Below, piece by piece: positions 8,378-17,633 of a stretch of 40,071 nucleotides of DNA. The position numbers were made by a program, and so were the translations under genes. Under the pieces are notes generated by a model, which worked only from the letters and a program-made list of their open reading frames with translations, made no database searches and was not told the origin of the DNA. This DNA comes from Deltaproteobacteria bacterium (GTDB taxonomy: Bacteria; Desulfobacterota; Desulfobulbia; Desulfobulbales; Desulfurivibrionaceae): the NCBI GenBank assembly GCA_021847425.1, contig JAJZRF010000029.1:1-40071 (forward strand), given 5' to 3'. Each line of letters begins with the position of its first letter. The stretch's first letter is position 1.

Positions 8378-10645
8378 ATGTTCAAGAACATGAAGATAGG
8401 CATGAAACTCGGTCTGGGATTCGGAGTGGTACTCACCTTGATGCTGATCCTTGGGGTTATTGCCGTCAGCAAGCTCAAGACGCTGGGCAATGATACCCAG
8501 AATCTGGCTGATGACAAATGGCCAAAGGCCAAGCTTGCTTACGATGTCAGGGGGGAAACCAATCTCGTGGCCCGCGCGGTGCGAAACGCTCTGCTCACCA
8601 ATGAGGCGGCAATCCAGCAGGAAGAGCTGGCCAAGGTGCCGGAGGCAAGAGAAAGGGCGACCAAGAATATTGAGGAACTAACCAGTCTGGTGCGCAGCGA
8701 TGCCGGCAAGGCCAGTCTGAAAGCCATTACCGACAGCCGTGTGCTGTACGCTGAACAGCTGAAGACCCTGCTGGGCCTCGTGGAGGCCAACAAGAAGGAT
8801 GCGGCGATCGCCTTGCTCTTTGGAAAATTTCGCGAGGAACAGACCGCTTACATGGGTGCGATTGATGCTCTGATTAAGCTCCAGAGCGAGGAGATGAATA
8901 CGGTCGGCGATGAAGCCTCTGCCACAGCAGATATGGCCGAGAAAATTGTCATCGGCATCAGCGTGATCGCCCTGCTGCTCGGCACCATCATCGCCTGGGT
9001 GGTGACCCGCAGCATCACCAAGCCGGTCAGCGCCTGCACCGAGGCGGCCAAGAAGATTGCCGCCGGCAACACCGATGTAACCCTGGACACCAGCGGTCAT
9101 GACGAAACCGGCATGCTGCAGGCGGCCATGCACAAGATGGTTGAGGCAATCAACGCCCTGGTTGCCGATGCCAAGATGCTCGGCATTGCCGCAGTGGAGG
9201 GCAAACTGGCCACCCGAGCCGATGCCTCCAGGCATCAGGGCGATTTCCAGAAGATCGTGGAAGGGATCAACAATACCCTGGATGCGGTGATCGGCCCCCT
9301 GAACGTGGCTGCCGAATACGTGGACCGCATCAGCAAGGGCGATATCCCGCCCAAGATCACCGACAATTACGGCGGCGACTTCAACGAAATCAAGAACAAC
9401 CTCAACACCTGCATCGAGGCGGTCAACGGCCTGGTGGTCGATGCCAAAATGCTCTCCCAGACGGCCCTGGCAGGCGAGCTGGCCACCCGGGCCGATGCCT
9501 CCAGGCACCAGGGCGATTTCCGCAAGGTTGTGGAGGGGGTCAACAATACTCTGGACGCGGTGATCGGCCCCTTGAACGTGGCCGCCGAATACGTGGACCG
9601 CATCAGCAAGGGCGATATCCCGCCCAAGATCACGGACAACTACAACGGCGACTTCAACGAGATCAAGAACAACCTCAACTCCATGGTTGACAACCTCTCC
9701 AATTTCGCTCTCCATTGCCAGGAAGCAGCGGAACAGGTTGCCGCCGGCAGTGAGCAGATAAGCTCTTCCGCCGCGAACATGAGCCAGGGCGGAACCCAGG
9801 CCGCGGCATCCATAGAAGAGATCTCCAGCGCCATGGAGGAGATGAGCAGCACCGTGGCGCATACCGCTGACAATGCCCGGGAGACCACGGCAATAGCAAC
9901 CAAGGTTGCCGCCGATGCCAAGGAGGGCGGCGAGGCCATGGTCGAAACCGTTGCCGCCATGCGCAATATCGCGGAAAACATCCTGATTATCGAGGAAATT
10001 TCCCGGCAGACAAACATGCTGGCCCTGAATGCCGCCATCGAGGCGGCCCGGGCCGGCGAACACGGCAAGGGGTTTGCCGTGGTTGCCGCCGAGGTACGCA
10101 AACTTGCGGAAAGAAGCCAGAACGCGGCCAAGGATATCGGCAGTCTGGCTGGCTCAAGTGTCGAGATCGCGGAAAAAGCAGGGGACCTTATCGGCAAGAT
10201 GGTTCCGGAAATCCAGAAAACAGCGGATCTCGTTTCGGAAATCAATGCCTCGGCCAGTGAACAGGCCCAGGGTATCGCCCAGAACGCCAAGGCCATTGAA
10301 CAGCTCGATCAGGTAATCCAGCAAAATGCCGCAGCCAGCGAGGAGATGGCCTCCACCAGCGAAGAGTTGTCCAGCCAAGGGACGCAGCTCATGGAGACCG
10401 CGGGATTTTTCAAGTTAGACCGTAGCGCGGCAAAGGCACAGCCTGCCGCCCGGCCGCAAGTGGAAAGCCGCCCTGGGGCTGCCCGCCTGAAGGTGGTGAA
10501 AAAGGGACTGACCAAGCTCAAGGAAACCGGGGCGGTGCTCCTTGGCCGTCAGGTTGTTGACGAGGATAAGAGCAAGGTCCACCAAGCCGGTTTTCAAATG
10601 GCCCTGCAGGAAACGGCTGGTGATGGCGAATTTGTCCGGTATTAA
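8378..10645 (+). CDS. Methyl-accepting chemotaxis protein with duplicated HAMP-linker repeats
   Basis: A 755-residue chemoreceptor. Transmembrane helix 1 spans about residues 10-32. A periplasmic four-helix-bundle-type sensor domain follows (about 33-190), then TM2 (about 192-212) and a HAMP domain. Next come two nearly identical 91-residue units (nucleotides 9158-9430 and 9431-9703) of the HAMP-like linker type, each with [13 protein letters not shown] and [12 protein letters not shown]. The cytoplasmic signalling hairpin has the conserved tip around [17 protein letters not shown]. There is no C-terminal CheR-tethering pentapeptide; it ends GEFVRY. The start at 8378 is preferred to 8369 because GGAGG (8364-8368) abuts the earlier ATG. 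It is flanked by cheR and cheW. Confidence 0.95.
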   Translation: MFKNMKIGMKLGLGFGVVLTLMLILGVIAVSKLKTLGNDTQNLADDKWPKAKLAYDVRGETNLVARAVRNALLTNEAAIQQEELAKVPEARERATKNIEELTSLVRSDAGKASLKAITDSRVLYAEQLKTLLGLVEANKKDAAIALLFGKFREEQTAYMGAIDALIKLQSEEMNTVGDEASATADMAEKIVIGISVIALLLGTIIAWVVTRSITKPVSACTEAAKKIAAGNTDVTLDTSGHDETGMLQAAMHKMVEAINALVADAKMLGIAAVEGKLATRADASRHQGDFQKIVEGINNTLDAVIGPLNVAAEYVDRISKGDIPPKITDNYGGDFNEIKNNLNTCIEAVNGLVVDAKMLSQTALAGELATRADASRHQGDFRKVVEGVNNTLDAVIGPLNVAAEYVDRISKGDIPPKITDNYNGDFNEIKNNLNSMVDNLSNFALHCQEAAEQVAAGSEQISSSAANMSQGGTQAAASIEEISSAMEEMSSTVAHTADNARETTAIATKVAADAKEGGEAMVETVAAMRNIAENILIIEEISRQTNMLALNAAIEAARAGEHGKGFAVVAAEVRKLAERSQNAAKDIGSLAGSSVEIAEKAGDLIGKMVPEIQKTADLVSEINASASEQAQGIAQNAKAIEQLDQVIQQNAAASEEMASTSEELSSQGTQLMETAGFFKLDRSAAKAQPAARPQVESRPGAARLKVVKKGLTKLKETGAVLLGRQVVDEDKSKVHQAGFQMALQETAGDGEFVRY
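9158..9703 (+). repeat. Tandem 273-base repeat inside the MCP gene
   Basis: Two direct copies with a period of 273 bases (91 codons) lie head to tail. They are near identical in the middle (the [18 protein letters not shown] segment through [13 protein letters not shown]) and diverge at the edges. At the protein level they are consecutive HAMP-like linker modules. The high nucleotide identity suggests a recent duplication or ongoing gene conversion. Confidence 0.9.
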
Positions 10646-10704
10646 GCGAGGCGAGCACACCACGCAACCGAAACGTTGCTTCCTTCCCTGCAAAGGAGAA
10701 AGTC

Positions 10705-11256
10705 ATGACCGCATTAACTCCCGACGAAAACAAAAGCAATCAATACCTGACCTTCACTCTGCGCGACGAGGATTTTGCCATCGACATCGCCAAGGTGCGC
10801 GAGGTGCTGGACGTAACCACCATGACCAAGATTCCCCAGATGCCCTCTTTTATCAGCGGGGTCATCAACCTGCGCGGCAATGTGGTGCCGGTGCTGGATC
10901 TGGGCTGCCGGCTGGGCATGGATCCTGTTGTGCCGACGAAGAACACCTGTGTGATGATCGTGGAAACCACCATCGACGAACACGTTGTTTCCATGGGCAC
11001 GGTGGCGGACTCGGTGCAGATGGTGCTTGACCTGCAGGCCTCGGAAATCGAAGAAGTGCCGCGGATGGGCACAAATATCAACACCGACTTCATCAATGGC
11101 ATGGGCAGACAGGGAGAGAAATTTCTTGTCATCCTGAATATCGACAAAGTCCTTTCCCAGGGAGGGGAAGACCTCGCCCTCTGCCTCGACCTCAACCCGG
11201 CCCTGGCTTCGGACCCGGCAACACAGGCGGCGGAAGGCGCCACAGCGGCAGTGTAA
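10705..11256 (+). CDS. cheW: CheW-type chemotaxis scaffold protein
   Basis: A 183-residue single-domain CheW, which couples chemoreceptors to a histidine kinase. Visible family features are QYLTFTLRDEDFAIDI near the N-terminus, the IPQMPSFISGVINLRGNVVPV core (about residues 44-64) and the closing NIDKVLS. The C-terminal 25 residues are an Ala-rich tail outside the domain. The start is fixed by AAAGGAG a few bases before ATG 10705. It follows the receptor gene by 59 bases and precedes a receiver-only gene. Its usual partner, CheA, is not encoded in this window. Confidence 0.95.
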   Translation: MTALTPDENKSNQYLTFTLRDEDFAIDIAKVREVLDVTTMTKIPQMPSFISGVINLRGNVVPVLDLGCRLGMDPVVPTKNTCVMIVETTIDEHVVSMGTVADSVQMVLDLQASEIEEVPRMGTNINTDFINGMGRQGEKFLVILNIDKVLSQGGEDLALCLDLNPALASDPATQAAEGATAAV

Positions 11257-11276
11257 CCTGGCCTGAAAAAAATCAG

Positions 11277-11299
11277 GGACGGGGCATAATGCCCCGTCC
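11277..11299 (+). terminator. Hairpin after cheW, terminator-like
   Basis: A perfect ten-base stem (11277-11286 with 11290-11299) closes a three-base loop 20 bases after the cheW stop. The bases after it (TTCCGG) are not a clear U-tract, so it may be a weak terminator or an RNA-stabilising stem that sets expression of the downstream receiver gene. Confidence 0.45.
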
Positions 11300-11350
11300 T
11301 TCCGGAAAATGGTTTTGCCAAAGACCCTTATGAACCGACAGGGAGGCGCG

Positions 11351-11779
11351 ATGAAAAAGCATATACTGGTGGTTGACGACGACATTATACTGGGGGAAAT
11401 GATCAGCCGTTGCCTTACGGCAAACGGCTATACGGTGACCACGACAAACAGCGGGGAGGAGGCTTTCTCTTTTTTCACGATTCACCATTTTGACCTGGTG
11501 CTCTGCGACATCCACATGGACGGCAGGGACGGTTTCGCCGTTCTTGCCGCCTGCAAGGGCATACATCCGGGAACCAAGGTGATCCTCTGTTCCGGTGATG
11601 TTGTTTATAAAACTATCAGCATGGCGTTTAAATGCGGAGCGGACAGTTTTTTGGCCAAGCCCTTCCTGCCAAGCGAACTGCTGCATCAGGTAGGCCGCTG
11701 TCTTGGCCAGGAACGACAGGAACTCCCCGGACAACTACCCCTGCAGGCCCATGCGGCACAGGTTGTCGGCACAGTATGA
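11351..11779 (+). CDS. Stand-alone receiver-domain response regulator (CheY-like)
   Basis: A 142-residue protein consisting of a single receiver domain: the acidic cluster DDD (9-11), the phospho-acceptor Asp53 in LVLCDIHM, and the conserved Lys in LAKPF. No output domain follows, so it should act by protein-protein contact, as CheY or a phosphorelay intermediate does. The frame opens at 11309, but GGAGG (11342-11346) supports ATG 11351. Its position after cheW suggests it is the output of the chemosensory cluster. The hybrid kinase downstream (12046-14601) is a possible phosphodonor, given that CheA is absent. Confidence 0.9.
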   Translation: MKKHILVVDDDIILGEMISRCLTANGYTVTTTNSGEEAFSFFTIHHFDLVLCDIHMDGRDGFAVLAACKGIHPGTKVILCSGDVVYKTISMAFKCGADSFLAKPFLPSELLHQVGRCLGQERQELPGQLPLQAHAAQVVGTV

Positions 11780-11860
11780 TGCTTTCTTCGGCTGACAACC
11801 CAGCAATGAAAGAGATGGCTTTAGGGCCTCAGGAATTTCAAAAGTACCATTTACCCCCAT

Positions 11861-11936
11861 CGTCATGCCCGAATGGTTCCATCGGGCATCCAGCAAAGGT
11901 CCTGGATTCCCGCTCAAAAACATTGCGGGGATGACG
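11861..11936. repeat. Short inverted-repeat element
   Basis: The left arm CGTCATGCCCG (11861-11871) pairs with the right arm CGGGGATGACG (11926-11936) with one mismatch. Between them lies a second related pair including GGATTCCCGC. This layout (CGTCAT-CCCG ... GGGATGACG) is a widespread type of small dispersed palindromic repeat. It fills most of the gap between the receiver gene and the hybrid kinase gene. Confidence 0.6.
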
Positions 11937-12045
11937 GCGTTTTGAGCCTTGGCAACCGGGATATTTACAATTGCCGAGTCCCTTGGGTGCAACGCACTGC
12001 TGTTTGGCTGATATCGCCCGGCGAATACGACAGGAGAGCGAGCCG

Positions 12046-14601
12046 ATGATGAACCAGGAAACCGCTACGGAACCTATCCGTACCCCCTCACCGCAGAATG
12101 CGCTTGATGATCTTCGGCAAAAGTATCTGCGCTGCCAGAAACTCCTTGAAGCAACGACGGACTATACCTACACGGTACACTATAAGGACGGACAGCCCGC
12201 CGAAACCCTGCACGCGCCCAGGAGTTTTGCCATAACCGGCTATACCCCGGAGGAATACGAAAAAAATCCATTTCTCTGGTATGAGATGATCCATGAAAAA
12301 GACCGGGAAAGGGTCATGGCATATCTTGACCGGCTCATGAGCGGCTCACCAATCCCGCCATTGGAACACCGAATCATCCATAAGAATAGCTCTCTCCGCT
12401 GGGTCAGGAACACCACCGTGCCCTGCTTCACGGAAGGCGGCACCCTCCTCGGCTACGACGCCCTGGTAACCGATATTACCGAGCAAAAAATCGCCCGGGA
12501 AAAAATAGCCAAGGCCAACCGCGCCTACAAGACCCTCAGCCTGTGCAACCAGTCCCTCGTCCGATCGACAACGGAACAGTCTCTTCTGGAAAGCATCTGT
12601 CATATTCTTGTTGACCAAGGAGGGTATGCCCTGGCCTGGGTAGGGTATGCCAGGCAGGATGAAGAAAGAACCGTGCGTATCGCAGCCAAGGCAGGCAAAG
12701 ACCTGCAGTTTTTAGGCGAGCTGAGGATTTGCTGGGCCGCCACGAAAGAATGCGGGCAGAAACCGGCAGGGGAGGCCATCCGCACCGGAAAAACCGTTAT
12801 CAACAACAACACCTTTACCGCCCCATACGGTGAGACATGGAAGGAGACCGCTCTGCGCTACGGCTATCTTTCGTCCATCGCGCTGCCACTTTTTTTAGAA
12901 GAGAAAGTTCTGGGGTCCCTCAACATCTACGCCGAAGAAATAGAGGCATTCACCGTCGATGAAGTGCAACTTCTTTCCGAACTTTCCGAAGATCTTTCCT
13001 ACGGGATTCTGGCGCTGCGCACGAAAACAAAACATGCGAAATCCGCAACAGCTCTTGCCGCCAGCGAAACGCGGCTGAAATGCATCTTTGATACGGTTCA
13101 GACCGGCATACTCCTCATCGACCAGGAAACACGAACAATTCTGGATGCCAACATGGCCGCCGCAGGATTGATCGGCATCCCTCCAAAAAAGATTATCGGC
13201 CACACCTGCCATCAATTCATTTGTCCGGCGGAAAAAGAGCAATGCCCGATCCTGGACCTGGGTCAGCAGATCGACAACTCCGAAAGAATCCTCCGTACAG
13301 CAAACGGCGAAGAAATGCCGATCCTGAAATCCGTGGTGCAACTCGAACTCAATGGCCGCCAGTATCTTCTGGAAAGTTTCCTTGATATCTCCAAACGGGT
13401 ACAGGACGAAAAAGAACGGCTCGCCTTGCAGGGGCAGCTCCGGCAAGCCCAGAAGATGGAGGCCATCGGCACCATGGCCGGCGGCATCGCCCATGATTTC
13501 AACAATACGCTCCAGGCAATCCTTGGCTATGGAGGGTTGCTTGTTCACTCGCTTCCCAAGGAAGGCGAATCATACGGCTTCGCCCTGGCGATAACCGAGG
13601 CGGGGAAAGCGGCGGCCGAACTGGTGAGGCAGATTTTAACCTTCAGCCGCCAAACGGAAGTGGAAAAAAAACCCCTGAGACCTCAGTACCTGGTCAAGGA
13701 GGTATTGAAACTGCTGCGTAGAACCTTGCCCAGCACCATTGAATTGCGGGAAAGCATTGGGCTTTCATGTTCCCAGATAATGGCCGATGCCAGCCATATC
13801 CACCAGATCGTCATGAACCTTGGGACCAACGCCTACCATGCCGTCCGGTCCCAGGGCGGCATCATCGCCGTGAAACTGGATGAACTTGAAGTGGACGAGG
13901 AACTCATCAAGGAACTCCCGGAGGTACGCCCGGGCAGATATATGCGGCTCACGGTCAGCGACAACGGCTGCGGCATGGACAACGTAACCATGCAACGGAT
14001 ATTCGAACCCTATTTCACCACCAAGAATATAGGAGAAGGCACCGGACTGGGACTTGCCATAGTGCATGGCATCATAACCAGCTACAACGGGGCTATCCAT
14101 GTGCAGAGCGGCTTGGGCGAAGGAACCACCTTCACCCTGTTTTTCCCGATCGTGGAGGAGCTTGCCAGACAGGAAGTGGTGAAGGCGGTGCTTCCCTTGC
14201 CCAGACTGCACGGCCAGGTGCTTTTTGTGGATGATGTGGAATTCAATGTGGCGCTGGGCAAACACATCCTGAAACGGCTCGGCTGTGATGTTGTCGCCCT
14301 CAGCGACAGCAGGGAGGCTCTGGATCATTTCTGTGCAGACCCGGAAAAATTCGATCTGGTGATCACGGATCAGACCATGCCATATTTCACCGGTTTCGAA
14401 CTTGCAAAAAAAATGCTCGCGATTCGCCCGAACCTCCCGATCATTATGGTGACGGGGCATAGCGAAATTGTGAATGAGGAACAGGCAAAATCCATCGGCA
14501 TACAAAAATTTCTTCTTAAGCCCATGGATATAGCCACAATATCAAAGGCCATGGAAGAAATTCTCTGTTCCGTTCCAGCATGTTTGACGAAGGAGATGTG
14601 A
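12046..14601 (+). CDS. Soluble hybrid sensor kinase (PAS-GAF-PAS-HisKA-HATPase-receiver)
   Basis: An 851-residue cytoplasmic kinase. A PAS domain (about 30-150) is followed by a GAF domain (about 165-330), a second PAS (about 340-460), a HisKA domain with His483 in [10 protein letters not shown], and a HATPase_c domain (SDNGCGMD, then [13 protein letters not shown]). A C-terminal receiver (about 720-840) has ITDQTMP and FLLKPMD. The second PAS has a cysteine-rich loop ([17 protein letters not shown]), a recurring feature in kinases of this window. There are no membrane helices. The start at 12046 is set by AGGAG (12032-12036). It could phosphorylate its own receiver or the stand-alone receiver upstream; no DNA-binding regulator is adjacent. 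Confidence 0.93.
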   Translation: MMNQETATEPIRTPSPQNALDDLRQKYLRCQKLLEATTDYTYTVHYKDGQPAETLHAPRSFAITGYTPEEYEKNPFLWYEMIHEKDRERVMAYLDRLMSGSPIPPLEHRIIHKNSSLRWVRNTTVPCFTEGGTLLGYDALVTDITEQKIAREKIAKANRAYKTLSLCNQSLVRSTTEQSLLESICHILVDQGGYALAWVGYARQDEERTVRIAAKAGKDLQFLGELRICWAATKECGQKPAGEAIRTGKTVINNNTFTAPYGETWKETALRYGYLSSIALPLFLEEKVLGSLNIYAEEIEAFTVDEVQLLSELSEDLSYGILALRTKTKHAKSATALAASETRLKCIFDTVQTGILLIDQETRTILDANMAAAGLIGIPPKKIIGHTCHQFICPAEKEQCPILDLGQQIDNSERILRTANGEEMPILKSVVQLELNGRQYLLESFLDISKRVQDEKERLALQGQLRQAQKMEAIGTMAGGIAHDFNNTLQAILGYGGLLVHSLPKEGESYGFALAITEAGKAAAELVRQILTFSRQTEVEKKPLRPQYLVKEVLKLLRRTLPSTIELRESIGLSCSQIMADASHIHQIVMNLGTNAYHAVRSQGGIIAVKLDELEVDEELIKELPEVRPGRYMRLTVSDNGCGMDNVTMQRIFEPYFTTKNIGEGTGLGLAIVHGIITSYNGAIHVQSGLGEGTTFTLFFPIVEELARQEVVKAVLPLPRLHGQVLFVDDVEFNVALGKHILKRLGCDVVALSDSREALDHFCADPEKFDLVITDQTMPYFTGFELAKKMLAIRPNLPIIMVTGHSEIVNEEQAKSIGIQKFLLKPMDIATISKAMEEILCSVPACLTKEM

Positions 14602-14738
14602 CAAGAACAAAAAACGCAAAGAACTGCTCGACAAAAGCGGCCCTGAACCATTATGGTTTCTTGCTTGAAGAGTGGTTTTCGAATTCACACAATCCCTAAC
14701 AGGCCATTGGCACAAAATTCTTTACAGCCCCCTATTCA

Positions 14739-15116
14739 ATGATCTCCCGCATAGCCGCCGACACCATCCTCCTGCTGCATCTCGCCTTCACTCTTTTCAC
14801 CGTGCTGGGTGGCTTGCTGGTGCTGCGCCGCCCTTCCCTGCTCTGGGTGCATCTTACCGCCGTGCTCTGGGGGGTGGTGATCGAGTGGGCGGACTGGGTC
14901 TGCCCGCTTACGCCGCTGGAGAACTTGCTGCGGGAACGAGGAGGCGAGGCGGGCTATGCGGGAGGATTCATCGAGCATTACGTGGTCAGGCTCCTCTATC
15001 CCGAGAACCTCACCATTAAGCTGCGCTACCTGCTTGGCCTGGCGCTTATCGCGGCAAACCTGATCATCTATGGGTATATTTTTCTGGCGCGCCGCCGCAG
15101 GCACTCAAAAAAATAA
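14739..15116 (+). CDS. DUF2784 family membrane protein
   Basis: A 125-residue protein with four predicted membrane helices (about residues 7-25, 32-50, a third shorter segment near 70-85, and 93-117) and a basic tail. The pattern HLAFTLFTVLGG, then WVHLTAVLWGVVIEW and CPLTPLEN, matches DUF2784, a conserved family without a known function. There is no clear ribosome-binding site. It lies 137 bases after the hybrid kinase and converges on the PP-loop gene, with a 21-base gap. Confidence 0.85.
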   Translation: MISRIAADTILLLHLAFTLFTVLGGLLVLRRPSLLWVHLTAVLWGVVIEWADWVCPLTPLENLLRERGGEAGYAGGFIEHYVVRLLYPENLTIKLRYLLGLALIAANLIIYGYIFLARRRRHSKK

Positions 15117-15137
15117 TCATCCGGGAATTCCTGAATC

Positions 15138-15893
15138 CTATGTCCTCCGATTGCCGGGGGGGAAACACAGAGCCGCCTCCCGAACCCGCCCACCCAACCG
15201 GTGCTCAATATACTCGGCAACCCGCGGCAGCATGTCATCCAGGTACTGGCCGATCTCCTTCTCCGTCGCCGTGGTCAGGGTCTGGCAGAACAGACATTTC
15301 CTCTCGCCCCCGCCGGTGGAGGGCAGGCCGAAATCCTCCAGCACATGCCGGGTGATCATCTGGTCGTCAAAATCCTCGTACACAGGAAAGGTGGTGCTGA
15401 TCCCGAACCGGGCCGACAGCTCGGCGATCTTTTCCATGAAGACCGGAGTCTGCTCGGGGTAATACCCCTGTTTCTTGGTGTATCCGGCCACGAAATGGGG
15501 CACAAAATGCTCGTGGCAATAGATGATGGCCCGGGCATGCATGCCAAGCTTGCAGGCCACGCAGACAAGGTTTTTCCCGTTGTACAGCGGCAGGTATTCT
15601 TCATACCGGTCGAGCCACAGCCCCTGGAACAGCCTGCCCATGTCCAGCTCCACCATCTCAGCCGCCGGAATTTTTCCGGGGTCGGAGGCGTTGGCCAGCA
15701 GAATCTTTTGCGCGGACAGAAAGCGATTTTTGGGAAAATCGGCAAAACGGCCCATGCCGTTGAGCATGTGGAGCAGATGGATGCGCACCGGCCGGGCCAG
15801 GCCCGGATGATGGCCGGCGCTGGCCAGGGCATAGAGCGCGAGGGAATCGGTCCCCCCGGAATACAAAATCGCCAGCTCCTGCTGCATGCTCAT
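15138..15893 (-). CDS. PP-loop ATP-pyrophosphatase family protein with cysteine pairs
   Basis: A 251-residue protein with the PP-loop SGGTDSLAL near its N-terminus (from residue 10), the signature of N-type ATP pyrophosphatases. These enzymes adenylate a substrate, as in tRNA thiolation, QueC-type nitrile formation or NAD/GMP synthesis. It also has CVACKLG in the middle, a CHEH motif and CLFC near the C-terminus; these could form a zinc or Fe-S site. It does not match QueC, TtcA or MnmA closely enough for me to name it. The frame runs further upstream to 16004, but ATG 15893 overlaps the stop of the RibD-C gene in an ATGA junction and has GGGGGA before it, so the two are translationally coupled. 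Confidence 0.8.
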   Translation of the reverse strand: MSMQQELAILYSGGTDSLALYALASAGHHPGLARPVRIHLLHMLNGMGRFADFPKNRFLSAQKILLANASDPGKIPAAEMVELDMGRLFQGLWLDRYEEYLPLYNGKNLVCVACKLGMHARAIIYCHEHFVPHFVAGYTKKQGYYPEQTPVFMEKIAELSARFGISTTFPVYEDFDDQMITRHVLEDFGLPSTGGGERKCLFCQTLTTATEKEIGQYLDDMLPRVAEYIEHRLGGRVREAALCFPPGNRRT

Positions 15894-16537
15894 TCCCCCT
15901 TGCTCACTCGATATTTCAAAAACACTTCTCCGCTTGCCGCAGCCTCGCAGGACACCAAGGCGAGCGGCAGGAATGGATCTCCCAGCGGACCAGGGCCGCC
16001 GCACATGGCGGCGCCCCTCTGATCTCCCGAAAGTTTCGGCGTCAGGGTCAGGAGAATTTCATCGACAACCCCTTGGTGCAGGCAGGCGTAGTTCAGACGG
16101 CCTCCGCCTTCGACCAGCACCGAGGCCGCGCCGAGTTCCGCAAGATGGGCAAGGGCCGCGGCCAGGGAAAGCCCCCCGCCGGAGTAGTATTCCGGCAGGG
16201 TCACGACCTGAGCCAGACCGTCCAGCCTGTGCCGCAAACCCATGGCCGCAGTTTCCCCGGTGAAAATAAGCGGCGGCGGTCCTTGCTGAAATACCTTTTT
16301 CCCGGCCACCGGGATATCGCCGGATTGGGTAATGAAACCCCTGATCCGCTTGGGCAAGAGCCCCCCTTCCGGCCCTCGCATCTCCGGATCGCCCTGGCGC
16401 AGGGTTTCCGCGCCCAACAGGCTGGCATCGGTTGTTGCCCGCATTTTTTCAAGCAACCCGCGATCAAGCAGGCTGCCGGTGAGACCGGGACCGATACGCC
16501 CGCAGATGGTGCTGGCCGCAATGATGGTTACCAACAC
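15890..16537 (-). CDS. RibD C-terminal-domain reductase (dihydrofolate-reductase fold)
   Basis: A 215-residue stand-alone RibD_C domain, the NADPH-dependent reductase module that in RibD reduces the ribosyl side chain of the pyrimidine intermediate of riboflavin synthesis. Visible features are the early CGRI motif, the segment TDASLLGAETLRQGDP (37-52), and ASVLVEGGGRLN in the second half. There is no deaminase domain, and no other riboflavin gene is nearby. It starts with GTG after GGGGAGGGG. Its last codons overlap the PP-loop gene by four bases, so the two products probably act in one pathway. The substrate is unknown; a modified purine or pterin-like compound is only a guess. Confidence 0.85.
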   Translation of the reverse strand: MLVTIIAASTICGRIGPGLTGSLLDRGLLEKMRATTDASLLGAETLRQGDPEMRGPEGGLLPKRIRGFITQSGDIPVAGKKVFQQGPPPLIFTGETAAMGLRHRLDGLAQVVTLPEYYSGGGLSLAAALAHLAELGAASVLVEGGGRLNYACLHQGVVDEILLTLTPKLSGDQRGAAMCGGPGPLGDPFLPLALVSCEAAASGEVFLKYRVSKGE

Positions 16538-16607
16538 GTCGCCCCTCCCCCCAACCGACTTAACGATGTTGCCCGGCGGATGATTCTAAAAAGCCCTGTA
16601 AATTTCA

Positions 16608-16636
16608 TTGACAAGATGGCCCTTTTTTCCCATAGA
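16608..16636 (+). promoter_or_regulatory. Probable sigma-70 promoter for the ParB-like gene
   Basis: TTGACA (16608-16613) is followed after 17 bases by CATAGA (16631-16636). It lies in the gap between divergent genes. If real, transcription begins near 16643, which rules out the longer open frame starting at 16608 and supports a start at 16665 or slightly later. Confidence 0.4.
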
Positions 16637-16664
16637 GTCAAGCAGCCATGAACCTCAACAACCC

Positions 16665-17630
16665 ATGAGAATGCCAATGCCGCCCGTCTTTCGTTCAAGC
16701 CTCGTCAACCTGCACCACATCAATTTTCAGGACTTCAGCAACAGCCTTACTCCGGAGGAAGCACGGGAGCCAAGCCCCGAGTTGATGGCGTCCGTGGCCA
16801 GGGCCGGGATTCTCCATCCCCCCATCCTCAGGGAACAGGGGAGGACCAGCATGGAGATCGTCAGTGGCCGCAGACGGTTGCTGGCGGCCAGCGAGGCCCT
16901 TCACTCTATCTCGACCATCTGCCTGGTTCTGCCGGCTGACACCCTGCCGGCAGAGGCCCTGGCCATCAATCTGGAAGACACCTTGCTCCGCGGCAACATC
17001 ACCGTTGTCGAGCAGGCGATTTTTTTCCAGAAGATCCTCGTCCATCTGGACGAAAACGAGGCTGCCCGCCGTTTTCTTCCCGCCCTGGGGCTGGAACCGC
17101 ACCCCCATCACCTGCACAATCTGTTGCCGCTTCTCGGGCTTGAAGAGCATCTGCTCACCGCGCTCCATGAAGGACGGCTGCACGAGGGGGTGGCCAGGGA
17201 ATTGCTGGCCCTGAACTTCACTGACCGCCTCTCCCTCTACGAACTTATCGAAATGCTGAGCCTCAGCGTCGGCAACCAAAAAAAAATCACCGCCACCTGC
17301 CGGGAGCTGGCCGCCAGACACAACACCTCGGTCATGGCTCTGCTTTGCCAACCCGAGGTGCGGGAAATCCTTGATCCCCTGGAGACCAACATCCCGCAGA
17401 AAACAGCCCGGCTCATGCAGTGGTTCACCGGGCAGCGCTTCCCGAACCTCGCCGAGGCGGAGCAGGGCTTCCGCACCTTCGCGGCCTCACTCAAACTGCC
17501 GAAAGAGGTGGCCCTCAGCCACTCGCCCTCCTTTGAGCAGGACCAGGTGCATCTTTCCATTCCCTTTGCCAACCAAGATGAACTGCGCAGACTCTGGCCG
17601 CTCATCGCCAATGCTTTAAAATCCCCATAA
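16665..17630 (+). CDS. ParB/Srx-fold (ParB-like N-terminal domain) protein
   Basis: A protein of about 321 residues with a ParB-like N-terminal fold: a promoter-proximal INFQDFS strand region, then SVARAGILHPPIL (the S-I-x-x-x-G-I/L-x-x-P pattern) and VSGRRRLLAA (the G-x-R-R-x-x-A motif). The middle part is helical, like the ParB helix-turn-helix region, but is not the canonical sequence. No ParA gene is adjacent, so a chromosome-segregation role is doubtful; regulation or nucleotide binding (ParB proteins bind CTP) is possible. Several ATGs (16665, 16671, 16677) cluster without a strong ribosome-binding site. It is divergent from the RibD-C gene and ends three bases from the convergent HD-GYP gene. 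Confidence 0.7.
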   Translation: MRMPMPPVFRSSLVNLHHINFQDFSNSLTPEEAREPSPELMASVARAGILHPPILREQGRTSMEIVSGRRRLLAASEALHSISTICLVLPADTLPAEALAINLEDTLLRGNITVVEQAIFFQKILVHLDENEAARRFLPALGLEPHPHHLHNLLPLLGLEEHLLTALHEGRLHEGVARELLALNFTDRLSLYELIEMLSLSVGNQKKITATCRELAARHNTSVMALLCQPEVREILDPLETNIPQKTARLMQWFTGQRFPNLAEAEQGFRTFAASLKLPKEVALSHSPSFEQDQVHLSIPFANQDELRRLWPLIANALKSP

Positions 17631-17633
17631 CCG

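Noticed and set aside
14700-14738. Sigma-54 promoter before the DUF2784 gene
   Set aside because: TGGCAC is present but the -12 GC at the required spacing is missing.
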